Below, one piece after another: positions 1 to 13,400 of a stretch of DNA of 64,000 nt (position 1 is the first letter of the stretch; every line of letters begins with the position of its first letter). The DNA lies in NCBI RefSeq assembly GCF_051020955.1, contig NW_027477091.1:1-64000 (forward strand), in the 5' to 3' direction. The translations under genes were made by a program, and so were the position numbers. The stretch is from Megalopta genalis. Taxonomy: Eukaryota; Arthropoda; Insecta; Hymenoptera; Halictidae. Under the pieces are notes generated by a model that was not told where the DNA came from, did not search any database, and was given only the letters and a program-made list of their open reading frames with translations.

Positions 1-2
1 GG

Positions 3-3000
3 TAAATCAATGCTATGTAGAAGGTTTAGCTTCAAATCCATGAGACACAAATGATTTAGATTCAGATACTTGCTATATAAGTTATACAGCTACAAATGCA
101 GACGAAATAAACGAGTTAGCTCCAAATCCATGCGAAACACATGATTTAGCTGCAAATCAATGCGATGTAGAAGGTTTAGCTTCAAATCCAAACGAAACAC
201 ATGATTTAGCTCCAAATCAATGCGATGTAGAAGGTAGAGATTCAAATCCAAGCGCAACACATGATTTAGCTTCAAATCAATGCGATGTAGAAGGTTTAGC
301 TTCAAATCCATGCGAGACAAATGATTTAGCATCAGATACTTGCGATATATATCCGAAATAGCTTCGAATGCAGGGGAAACAAACGAGTTAGCATCAAATC
401 CATGCAAAACACATGATTTAGCTGCAAATCAATGCGATGTAAAAGGTTTAGCTCCAAATCCAAGCAAAACACATGATTTAGCATCAGATACTTGCGATAT
501 AACTGAAATATCTTCAAATGCAGACGAAACAAACGAGTTAGCATAAATTCCATTCAAAACACATGATTTAGCTGCAAATCAATGCTATGTAGATGGTTTA
601 GGTTCAAATCCATGAGACACAAATGATTTAGCTTCAGATACTTGCGATATAAGTGATACAGCTTCAAATGCAGACGAAATAAACAAATTAGCTTCCAATC
701 CAAGCGCAACACATGATTTAGCATTAAATCAATGCGATGTTGAAGAATTAGCTTGAAATCCATGCGAAACAAATGATTTATCTTCAAACAATTGGGATTT
801 AAGTGATATATCTTCAAATGCAGACGAAACAAACGAGTTAGCTTCCAATCCAAGCGAATCACGTGATTTAGCTGCAAATCAATGGGATGTAGAAGGTTTA
901 GCTTGAAATCCATGCGAAACAAATGATTTATCTTCAGATTCTTGGGATTTAAGTGATATATCTTCAAATGCAGACGAAACAAACGAGTTAGCTTCCAATC
1001 CAAGCGAATCACATGATTTAGCTGCAAATCAATGGGATGTAGAAGGTTTAGCTTGAAATCCATGCGAAACAAATGATTTATCTTCAGATTCTTGGGATAG
1101 AAGTGATATACCTTCAAATGCAGACGAAACAAACGAGTTAGCTTCAAATCCAAGCAAATCACATGATTTGGCTTCAAAGCAGTGCGATGTATGAAGGTTT
1201 AGCTTCAAATCCATGCGAAACAAATGATTTACTTTCAAACGCTTGGGATATAAGTGATATAGCGTCAAATCCATGCGAAACAAATGTTTAGCTTCAACGC
1301 TTGGAATGTATGTGATATAGCTTCAAATGCAGACGAAACAAACGAGTTAGCTACCAATCCAAGCGAAACACATGATTTAGCATTAAAACAATGCGATGTA
1401 GAAGGTTTAGCTTGAAATCAATGCGAAACAAATGATTTATCTTCAAACACTTGGGATTTAAGTGATATATCTTCAAATGCAGACGAAACAAACGAGTTAG
1501 CTTCAAATCCATGCGAAACACACGATTTAGCTGCAAATCAATGCTATGTAGAAGGTTTAGCTTCAAATCCATGAGACACAAATGATTTAGCTTCAGATAC
1601 TTCCGATATAAGTGATACAGCTTCAAATGCAGACGAAACTAACGAGTTAGCTTCAAATCCATGCGAAACACATGATGAAGCTTCAAATCAATGCTATGTA
1701 GAAGGTTTAGATTCAAATCCTTGCGACACAAATGATTTAGCTTCAGAGACTTGCGATATAAGTGATACAGCTGCAAATGCAGATGAAATAATCGAGTTAG
1801 CTTCCAATCCAAGCGAAACACATGATTTAGCTTTAAATCAATGCGATGTAGAAGGTTTAGCTTCAAATCCATGCGAAACAAATGATTTAGCTTCAAACAC
1901 TTGGGATATAAGTGATATAGCTTCAAATGCAGACGAAACCAACGAGTTAGCTTCCAATCCAAGCGAATCAAATGATTTAGCTTCAAATCAATGCGATGTA
2001 GAAGGTTGTATTCAAATCCATGCGAAAACAAATGATTTAGCTTTAAACACTTGGGATATAAGTGATATAGCTTCAAATGGAAACGGAAACAAACGAGTTA
2101 GCTTCATATCCAAGCGAAATACATGATTTAGCTGCAAATCAATGCTATGTAGAAGGTTTAGCTTCAAATCTATGAGACACAAATGATTTAGCTTCAGATA
2201 CTTGCGATATAAGTGATGCAGCTACAAATGCAGACCGAAATAAACGAGTTAGCTTCCAATCCAAGCGAAACACATGATTTAGCATTAAATCAATGCGATG
2301 TAGATGGTTTAGCTTGAAATCCATTCGAAACAAATGATTTATCTTCAAACACTTGGGATATAAGTGATATATCTTCAAATATAGGCGAAACAAACGATTT
2401 AGCTTCCAATCCAAGCGAATTACATGATTTTACTTCAAATCAATGCGATGTAGAAGGATTAGCTTCAAATCCATGCGAAGCAAATGATTGAGCTTCAAAC
2501 ACTTGGGATATATGTGATATAGCTTCAAATGCAGACGAAACAAACGAGTTAGCTTCAAATCCATGCGAAACACACGATTTAGCTGCAAATCAATGCTATG
2601 TAGAAGGTTTAGCTTTAAATCCATGAGACACAAATGATTTAGCTTCAGATACTTGCGATATAAGTGATACAGCTTCAAATGCAGACGAAACTAACGAGTT
2701 AGCTTCAAATCCATGCGAAACACATGATCAAGCTTCAAATCAATGCTATGTAGAAGGTTTAGCTTCAAATCCTTGCGACACAAATGATTTAGCTTCAGAG
2801 ACTTGCGATATAAGTGATATAGCTGCAAATGCAGATGAAATAATCGAGTTAGCTTCCATCCAAGCGAAACACATGATTTAGCTTTAAATCAATGCGATGT
2901 AGAAGGTTTAGCTTCAAATCCATGCGAAACAAATGATTTAGCTTCAAACACTTGGGATATAAGTGATATAGCTTCAAATGCAGACGAAACCAACGAGTTA

Positions 3001-4443
3001 GCTTCCAATCCAAGCGAATCAATGATTTAGCTGCAAATCAATGCTATGTAGAAGGTTTAGCTTCAAATCTATGAGACACAAATGATTTAGCTTCAGATAC
3101 TTGCGATATAAGTGATACAGCTACAAATGCAGACGAAATAAACGAGTTAGCTTCCAATCCAAGCGAAACACATGATTTACCATTAAATCAATGCTATGTA
3201 GAAGGTTTAGCTTCAAATCCATGAGACACAAATGATTTAGATTCAGATACTTGCTATATAAGTTATACAGCTACAAATGCAGACGAAATAAACGAGTTAG
3301 CTTCCAATCCAAGCGAAACACATGATTTACCATTAAATCAATGCTATGTAGAAGGTTTAGCTTCAAATCCATGAGACACAAATGATTTAGATTCAGATAC
3401 TTGCTATATAAGTTATACAGCTACAAATGCAGACGAAATAAACGAGTTAGCTCCAAATCCATGCGAAACACATGATTTAGCTGCAAATCAATGCGATGTA
3501 GAAGGTTTAGCTTCAAATCCATGCGAGACAAATGATTTAGCGTCAGTTACTTGCGATATAACCGAAATAGCTTCGAATGCAGGGGAAACAAACGAGTTAG
3601 CATCAAATCCATGCAAAACACATGATTTAGCTGCAAATCAATGCGATGTAAAAGGTTTAGCTCCAAATCCAAGCGAAACACATGATTTAGCATCAGATAC
3701 TTGCGATATAACTGAAATATCTTCAAATGCAGACGAAACAAACGAGTTAGCATAAATTCCATTCAAAACACATGATTTAGCTGCAAATCAATGCTATGTA
3801 GATGGTTTAGGTTCAAATCCATGAGACACAAATGATTTAGCTTCAGATACTTGCGATATAAGTGATACAGCTTCAAATGCAGACGAAATAAACAAGTTAG
3901 CTTCCAATCCAAGCGCAACACATGATTTAGCATTAAATCAATGCGATGTTGAAGATTTAGCTTGAAATCCATGCGAAACAAATGATTTATCTTCAAACAA
4001 TTGGGATTTAAGTGATATATCTTCAAATGCAGACGAAACAAACGAGTTAGCTTCCAATCCAAGCGAATCACGTGATTTAGCTGCAAATCAATGGGATGTA
4101 GAAGGTTTAGCTTGAAATCCATGCGAAACAAATGATTTATCTTCAGATTCTTGGGATTTAAGTGATATATCTTCAAATGCAGACGAAACAAACGAGTTAG
4201 CTTCCAATCCAAGCGAATCACATGATTTAGCTGCAAATCAATGGGATGTAGAAGGTTTAGCTTGAAATCCATGCGAAACAAATGATTTACCATTAAATCA
4301 ATGCTATGTAGAAGGTTTAGCTTCAAATCCATGAGACACAAATGATTTAGATTCAGATACTTGCTATATAAGTTATACAGCTACAAATGCAGACGAAATA
4401 AACGAGTTAGCTTCCAATCCAAGCGAAACACATGATTTACCAT
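3..4443. repeat. 4.44-kb superrepeat, copy 1
   Basis: First copy of a superrepeat of about 4,440 bp made of 30-bp monomers. Diagnostic private variants recur at a constant offset of 4,440-4,441: GATATATATCCGAAATA near 343, the TGAAGGTTTAGC frameshift near 1,190, GGAAACGGAAACAAACG near 2,080 and the ACCATTAAATCAATGCTATG junctions near 3,180 and 3,330. Copies 1 and 2 differ only by scattered substitutions and 1-bp indels, so amplification was recent. The left boundary is cut by the window start. Confidence 0.8.
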
Positions 4444-7400
4444 TAAATCAATGCTATGTAGAAGGTTTAGCTTCAAATCCATGAGACACAAATGATTTAG
4501 ATTCAGATACTTGCTATATAAGTTATACAGCTACAAATGCAGACGAAATAAACGAGTTAGCTCCAAATCCATGCGAACACATGATTTAGCTGCAAATCAA
4601 TGCGATGTAGAAGGTTTAGCTTCAAATCCAAACGAAACACATGATTTAGCTCCAAATCAATGCGATGTAGAAGGTAGAGATTCAAATCCAAGCGCAACAC
4701 ATGATTTAGCTTCAAATCAATGCGATGTAGAAGGTTTAGCTTCAAATCCATGCGAGACAAATGATTTAGCATCAGATACTTGCGATATATATCCGAAATA
4801 GCTTCGAATGCAGGGGAAACAAACGAGTTAGCATCAAATCCATGCAAAACACATGATTTAGCTGCAAATCAATGCGATGTAAAAGGTTTAGCTCCAAATC
4901 CAAGCAAAACACATGATTTAGCATCAGATACTTGCGATATAACTGAAATATCTTCAAATGCAGACGAAACAAACGAGTTAGCATAAATTCCATTCAAAAC
5001 ACATGATTTAGCTGCAAATCAATGCTATGTAGATGGTTTAGGTTCAAATCCATGAGACACAAATGATTTAGCTTCAGATACTTGCGATATAAGTGATACA
5101 GCTTCAAATGCAGACGAAATAAACAAATTAGCTTCCAATCCAAGCGCAACACATGATTTAGCATTAAATCAATGCGATGTTGAAGAATTAGCTTGAAATC
5201 CATGCGAAACAAATGATTTATCTTCAAACAATTGGGATTTAAGTGATATATCTTCAAATGCAGACGAAACAAACGAGTTAGCTTCCAATCCAAGCGAATC
5301 ACGTGATTTAGCTGCAAATCAATGGATGTAGAAGGTTTAGCTTGAAATCCATGCGAAACAAATGATTTATCTTCAGATTCTTGGGATTTAAGTGATATAT
5401 CTTCAAATGCAGACGAAACAAACGAGTTAGCTTCCAATCCAAGCGAATCACATGATTTAGCTGCAAATCAATGGGATGTAGAAGGTTTAGCTTGAAATCC
5501 ATGCGAAACAAATGATTTATCTTCAGATTCTTGGGATAGAAGTGATATACCTTCAAATGCAGACGAAACAAACGAGTTAGCTTCAAATCCAAGCAAATCA
5601 CATGATTTGGCTTCAAAGCAGTGCGATGTATGAAGGTTTAGCTTCAAATCCATGCGAAACAAATGATTTACTTTCAAACGCTTGGGATATAAGTGATATA
5701 GCGTCAAATCCATGCGAAACAAATGTTTAGCTTCAAACGCTTGGAATGTATGTGATATAGCTTCAAATGCAGACGAAACAAACGAGTTAGCTACCAATCC
5801 AAGCGAAACACATGATTTAGCATTAAAACAATGCGATGTAGAAGGTTTAGCTTGAAATCAATGCGAAACAAATGATTTATCTTCAAACACTTGGGATTTA
5901 AGTGATATATCTTCAAATGCAGACGAAACAAACGAGTTAGCTTCAAATCCATGCGAAACACACGATTTAGCTGCAAATCAATGCTATGTAGAAGGTTTAG
6001 CTTCAAATCCATGAGACACAAATGATTTAGCTTCAGATACTTGCGATATAAGTGATACAGCTTCAAATGCAGACGAAACTAACGAGTTAGCTTCAAATCC
6101 ATGCGAAACACATGATCAAGCTTCAAATCAATGCTATGTAGAAGGTTTAGATTCAAATCCTTGCGACACAAATGATTTAGCTTCAGAGACTTGCGATATA
6201 AGTGATACAGCTGCAAATGCAGATGAAATAATCGAGTTAGCTTCCAATCCAAGCGAAACACATGATTTAGCTTTAAATCAATGCGATGTAGAAGGTTTAG
6301 CTTCAAATCCATGCGAAACAAATGATTTAGCTTCAAACACTTGGGATATAAGTGATATAGCTTCAAATGCAGACGAAACCAACGAGTTAGCTTCCAATCC
6401 AAGCGAATCAAATGATTTAGCTTCAAATCAATGCGATGTAGAAGGTTGTATTCAAATCCATGCGAAACAAATGATTTAGCTTTAAACACTTGGGATATAA
6501 GTGATATAGCTTCAAATGGAAACGGAAACAAACGAGTTAGCTTCATATCCAAGCGAAATACATGATTTAGCTGCAAATCAATGCTATGTAGAAGGTTTAG
6601 CTTCAAATCTATGAGACACAAATGATTTACCTTCAGATACTTGCGATATAAGTGATGCAGCTACAAATGCAGACGAAATAAACGAGTTAGCTTCCAATCC
6701 AAGCGAAACACATGATTTAGCATTAAATCAATGCGATGTAGATGGTTTAGCTTGAAATCCATTCGAAACAAATGATTTATCTTCAAACACTTGGGATATA
6801 AGTGATATATCTTCAAATATAGGCGAAACAAACGATTTAGCTTCCAATCCAAGCGAATTACATGATTTTACTTCAAATCAATGCGATGTAGAAGGATTAG
6901 CTTCAAATCCATGCGAAGCAAATGATTGAGCTTCAAACACTTGGGATATATGTGATATAGCTTCAAATGCAGACGAAACAAACGAGTTAGCTTCAAATCC
7001 ATGCGAAACACACGATTTAGCTGCAAATCAATGCTATGTAGAAGGTTTAGCTTTAAATCCATGAGACACAAATGATTTAGCTTCAGATACTTGCGATATA
7101 AGTGATACAGCTTCAAATGCAGACGAAACTAACGAGTTAGCTTCAAATCCATGCGAAACACATGATCAAAGCTTCAAATCAATGCTATGTAGAAGGTTTA
7201 GCTTCAAATCCTTGCGACACAAATGATTTAGCTTCAGAGACTTGCGATATAAGTGATATAGCTGCAAATGCAGATGAAATAATCGAGTTAGCTTCCATCC
7301 AAGCGAAACACATGATTTAGCTTTAAATCAATGCGATGTAGAAGGTTTAGCTTCAAATCCATGCGAAACAAATGATTTAGCTTCAAACACTTGGGATATA

Positions 7401-8884
7401 AGTGATATAGCTTCAAATGCAGACGAAACCAACGAGTTAGCTTCCAATCCAAGCGAATCAAATGATTTAGCTGCAAATCAATGCTATGTAGAAGGTTTAG
7501 CTTCAAATCTATGAGACACAAATGATTTAGCTTCAGATACTTGCGATATAAGTGATACAGCTACAAATGCAGACGAAATAAACGAGTTAGCTTCCAATCC
7601 AAGCGAAACACATGATTTACCATTAAATCAATGCTATGTAGAAGGTTTAGCTTCAAATCCATGAGACACAAATGATTTAGATTCAGATACTTGCTATATA
7701 AGTTATACAGCTACAAATGCAGACGAAATAAACGAGTTAGCTTCCAATCCAAGCGAAACACATGATTTACCATTAAATCAATGCTATGTAGAAGGTTTAG
7801 CTTCAAATCCATGAGACACAAATGATTTAGATTCAGATACTTGCTATATAAGTTATACAGCTACAAATGCAGACGAAATAAACGAGTTAGCTCCAAATCC
7901 ATGCGAAACACATGATTTAGCTGCAAATCAATGCGATGTAGAAGGTTTAAGCTTCAAATCCATGCGAGACAAATGATTTAGCGTCAGTTACTTGCGATAT
8001 AACCGAAATAGCTTCGAATGCAGGGGAAACAAACGAGTTAGCATCAAATCCATGCAAAACACATGATTTAGCTGCAAATCAATGCGATGTAAAAGGTTTA
8101 GCTCCAAATCCAAGCGAAACACATGATTTAGCATCAGATACTTGCGATATAACTGAAATATCTTCAAATGCAGACGAAACAAACGAGTTAGCATAAATCC
8201 ATTCAAAACACATGATTTAGCTGCAAATCAATGCTATGTAGATGGTTTAGGTTCAAATCCATGAGACACAAATGATTTAGCTTCAGATACTTGCGATATA
8301 AGTGATACAGCTTCAAATGCAGACGAAATAAACAAGTTAGCTTCCAATCCAAGCGCAACACATGATTTAGCATTAAATCAATGCGATGTTGAAGATTTAG
8401 CTTGAAATCCATGCGAAACAAATGATTTATCTTCAAACAATTGGGATTTAAGTGATATATCTTCAAATGCAGACGAAACAAACGAGTTAGCTTCCAATCC
8501 AAGCGAATCACGTGATTTAGCTGCAAATCAATGGGATGTAGAAGGTTTAGCTTGAAATCCATGCGAAACAAATGATTTATCTTCAGATTCTTGGGATTTA
8601 AGTGATATATCTTCAAATGCAGACGAAACAAACGAGTTAGCTTCCAATCCAAGCGAATCACATGATTTAGCTGCAAATCAATGGGATGTAGAAGGTTTAG
8701 CTTGAAATCCATGCGAAACAAATGATTTACCATTAAATCAATGCTATGTAGAAGGTTTTAGCTTCAAATCCATGAGACACAAATGATTTAGATTCAGATA
8801 CTTGCTATATAAGTTATACAGCTACAAATGCAGACGAAATAAACGAGTTAGCTTCCAATCCAAGCGAAACACATGATTTACCAT
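4444..8884. repeat. 4.44-kb superrepeat, copy 2
   Basis: Second tandem copy, aligned to copy 1 at an offset of 4,440-4,441 over its full length. Differences are mostly 1-bp indels: a lost A in GCGAACACATG near 4,574, a lost G in CAATGGATG near 5,322, and an extra A in TTTAAGCTTC near 7,949. The many single-base indels would break any protein frame and show no bias toward multiples of three. Confidence 0.8.
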
Positions 8885-10440
8885 TAAATCAATGCTATGT
8901 AGAAGGTTTAGCTTCAAATCCATGAGACACAAATGATTTAGATTCAGATACTTGCTATATAAGTTATACAGCTACAAATGCAGACGAAATAAACGAGTTA
9001 GCTCCAAATCCATGCGAAACACATGATTTAGCTGCAAATCAATGCGATGTAGAAGGTTTAGCTTCAAATCCAAACGAAACACATGATTTAGCTCCAAATC
9101 AATGCGATGTAGAAGGTAGAGATTCAAATCCAAGCGCAACACATGATTTAGCTTCAAATCAATGCGATGTAGAAGGTTTAGCTTCAAATCCATGCGAGAC
9201 AAATGATTAGCATCAGATACTTGCGATATATATCCGAAATAGCTTCGAATGCAGGGGTGGGGGGGTGGGGAAAAAAACAAACGAGTTAGCATCAAATCCA
9301 TGCAAAACACATGATTTAGCTGCAAATCAATGCGATGTAAAAGGTTTAGCTCCAAATCCAAGCGAAACACATGATTTAGCATCAGATACTTGCGATATAA
9401 CTGAAATATCTTCAAATGCAGACGAAACAAACGAGTTAGCATAAATTCCATTCAAAACACATGATTTTGCTGCAAATCAATGCTATGTAGATGGTTTAGG
9501 TTCAAATCCATGAGACACAAATGATTTAGCTTCAGATACTTGCGATATAAGTGATACAGCTTCAAATGCAGACGAAATAAACAAGTTAGCTTCCAATCCA
9601 AGCGCAACACATGATTTAGCATTAAATCAATGCGATGTTGAAGATTTAGCTTGAAATCCATGCGAAACAAATGATTTATCTTCAACAATTGGGATTTAAG
9701 TGATATATCTTCAAATGCAGACGAAACAAACGAGTTAGCTTCCAATCCAAGCGAATCACGTGATTTAGCTGCAAATCAATGGGATGTAGAAGGTTTAGCT
9801 TGAAATCCATGCGAAACAAATGATTTATCTTCAGATTCTTGGGATTTAAGTGATATATCTTCAAATGCAGACGAAACAAACGAGTTAGCTTCCAATCCAA
9901 TCGAATCACATGATTTAGCTGCAAATCAATGGGATGTAGAAGGTTTAGCTTGAAATCCATGCGAAACAAATGATTTATCTTCAGATTCTTGGGATAGAAG
10001 TGATATACCTTCAAATGCAGACGAAACAAACGAGTTAGCTTCAAATCCAAGCGAATCACATGATTTGGCTTCAAAGCAATGCGATGTATGAAGGTTTAGC
10101 TTCAAATCCATGCGAAACAAATGATTTACTTTCAAACGCTTGGGATATAAGTGATATAGCGTCAAATCCATGCGAAACAAATGTTTAGCTTCAAACGCTT
10201 GGAATGTATGTGATATAGCTTCAAATGCAGACGAAACAAACGAGTTAGCTACCAATCCAAGCGAAACACATGATTTAGCATTAAAACAATGCGATGTAGA
10301 AGGTTTAGCTTGAAATCAATGCGAAACAAATGATTTATCTTCAAACACTTGGGATTTAAGTGATATATCTTCAAATGCAGACGAAACAAACGAGTTAGCT
10401 TCAAATCCATGCGAAACCCATGATTCAGCTGCAAATTAAT
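8885..10440. repeat. 4.44-kb superrepeat, partial copy 3
   Basis: The third copy follows copy 2 and lacks part of the middle monomers seen in copies 1 and 2. It carries a unique G-rich insertion at 9,254-9,277. Around 10,410-10,440 it leaves the family and passes into a block that instead matches 18,490 onward (shared variant GCTGCAAATTAATGC). A segment from about 9.0 to 12.4 kb is therefore paralogous to about 17.1-20.4 kb, at an offset of 8,081 and then 8,414 bp. Confidence 0.7.
9254..9277 (+). other. G-rich insertion with quadruplex potential
   Basis: In an E-type monomer where all other copies read GCAGGGGAAACAAACG, this copy reads four G, T, seven G, T, four G and then seven A. The G tract (9,254-9,270) fits a G-quadruplex motif with one-base loops. 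It could be a real expansion of the GGGG run or an assembly or sequencing error, since it appears in only one of several near-identical copies. Confidence 0.6.
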
Positions 10441-13400
10441 GCTATGTAGATGGTTTAGCTTCAAATCCAAACGAAACACATGATTTAGCATCAGATACTT
10501 GCGATAAAACTGAAATAGCTTCAAATGCAGGGGAAACAAACGAGTTATCATCAATTCCATGCAAAACACATGATTTAGCTTCAAATCAAAGCGATGTACA
10601 AGGTATATCTTCAAATCCAAACGAAACACATGATTTAGCTTCAAATCAATGCGATGTAGAAGGTATAGATTCAAATCCAAGAGCAACACATGATTTAGCT
10701 TCAAATCAATGCGATGTAGAAGGTTTAGCTTCAAATCCAAGCGCAACACATGATTTAGTATCAGATACTTGCGATATAACCGAAATGGCTTCAAATGCAG
10801 GGAAACAAACGAGTTAGCATCAATTCCATGCAAAACACATGATTTAGCTTCAAATCTAAGCGATGTAGAAGGTATATCTTCAAATCCAAACGAAACACAT
10901 GATTTAGGTTCAAATCAATGCGATGTAGAAGGTTTAGCTTCAAATCGTGGGAAACAAATGATTTAGCTTCAGATACTTGCGATACATTGATATTGCTTCA
11001 AATACAGGCGAAACTAACGAGTTAGCTTCAAATCCATGCGAAATACATGATTTAGCTTCAAATCAATGCGATGTAGAAGGTTAAACTTCAAATCTATACG
11101 AAACAAATGATTTAGCTTCAGATAATGCGATATAAGTGATATAGCATCAAATGCAGGCGAAACGACCGAGTTAGCTTCAAATCCATGCGAAACAAATGAT
11201 TTAGGTTCAGATACTTGCGATACATTGCTATTGCTTCAAATGCAGGCGAAACTAGCGAGTTAGCTTCAAATCCCTGCGAAACACATGATTTAGCTTCAAA
11301 CACTTGGGATATAAGAGATATAGCTTCAAATGCAGACGAAACAAACGAGTTAGCTTCAAAGCCAAGCGAATCACATGACATAGCTTCAAATCACTGCGAT
11401 TTAGAAGTTTTAGCTTCAAATCCATGCGAAACACATGAATTAGCTTCAAACCCATGCGATACACATGATTTAGCAGCAAATCAATGCGATGAAGAAGGTT
11501 TGGCTTCAAATCCATGCGAAACTAATGATTTAGCTCAGATACTAGCGATATAAGTGATATAGCTTCAAATGGAGGGGAACAAACGAGTTAGCTCCAAATC
11601 CAAGCGAATCATAGCTTCATAGAATCATTTAGCTTCAAATCAATGCGATTTAGAAAGTTTAAATTCAAATCCAGGCGAAAACAAATAATTTACTTTCAAA
11701 CGCTTGGGATATAAGTGATATAGCTTCAAATGCAGAAGAAACAGACGAGTTTGCTTCAAATCCATGCGAAACGCATGATTTAGCTGCAAATCAATGCGAT
11801 GAAGAAGGTTTAGATGCAAATCCATGCGGTACACATGATGTAGCATCAAATCAATGCGATGTATAAGGTTTAGCTTCAAATCCATGAGAAACAAATGATT
11901 TAGGTTCAGATACTTGCGATATAACTGATATAGTTTCAAATGCAGGGGAAACAATCGAGTTAGCTTCAAATCCAAAAGAATCACACGATTTAGCTTCAAA
12001 TCAATGCGATTTAGAAGGTTTAACTTCAAATCCAGGCGAAACAAATAATTTACTTTCAAACGCCTGTGATATAAGTCATATAGCTTCAAATGCAGACGAA
12101 ACAGACGAGTTAGCTTCAAATCCATGCGAAACACATGATTTAGCTTCAAATCAATGCGATGTAGAAAGTTCAGCTTCACATCCATGCGACACAAATGATT
12201 TAGCTTAAGATACTTGCGATATATGTGATACAGTTTCAAATGCAGGCGAAACAAACGAGTTAGCTTCAAATCCATGCGAAACACATGATTTAGCAACAAA
12301 TCAATGCGAAGTATAAGGTTTAGCTTCAAATCCATGCGAAACACATGAATTAGCTTCAAACCCATGCGATACACATGATTTAGCAGCAAATCAATGCGAT
12401 GAAGAAGGTTTGGCTTCAAATCCATGCGAAACTAATGATTTAGCTTCAGATACTAGCGATATAAGTGATATAGCTTCAAATGGAGGGGAAACAAAGGAGT
12501 TAGCTCCAAATCCAAGCGAATCATAGCTTCATAGAATCATTTAGCTTCAAATCAATGCGATTTAGAAAGTTTAAGTTCAAATCCAGGCGAAACAAATAAT
12601 TTACTTTCAAACGCTTGGGATATAAGTGATATAGCTTGAAATGCAGAAGAAACAGACGAGTTTTGCTTCAAATCCATGCGAAACACATGATTGTAGCTGC
12701 AAATCAATGCGATGTAGAAGTTTAGCTTGAAATCATGCGAAACAAATGATTTATCTTCAAACACTTGGGATATAAGTGATATGTCTTCAAATGCAGACGA
12801 AACAAACGATTTAGCTTCCAATCCAAGCGAATCACATGATTTAGCTTCAAATCAATGCGATGTAGAAAGTCTAGCTGCAAATCCATGCGAAACAAATTAT
12901 TTAGCTTCAGATACTTGCGATATAAGTGATACAGCTACAAATGCAGACGAAATAAACGATTTAGCTTCCAATCTAGTCGAAACACATGATTTAGCTTTAA
13001 ATCAATGCGATGTAGAAGATTTAGCTTTAAATCCATGAGACGCAAATGATTTAGCCTTCAGATACTTGCGATATAAGTGATATTGCTTCAAATGCAGACG
13101 AATCAAACGAGTTAGCTTCAAATCAATGCGATACACATGATTAAGCTCCAAATCAATGCTATGTAGAAGGATTAGCATCAAATTCATGCGACACAAATGA
13201 TTTAGCTTCTGATACTTGCGATACAAGTGATATAGTTTCAAATGCAGACGAATCAAACGAGTTAGCTTCAAAATCCATGCGAAACGCATGATTTAGCTGC
13301 AAATCAATGCGATGAAGAAAGTTTAGATGCAAATCCATGCGGTACACATGATGTAGCATCCAATCAATGCGATGTAGAAGGTTTAGCTTCAAATCCATGG

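Noticed and set aside
1..10440. CRISPR array
   Set aside because: Repeats are directly adjacent with no unique spacers, variation is by monomer type, and there are no cas genes. The retrotransposon shows that the genome is animal.
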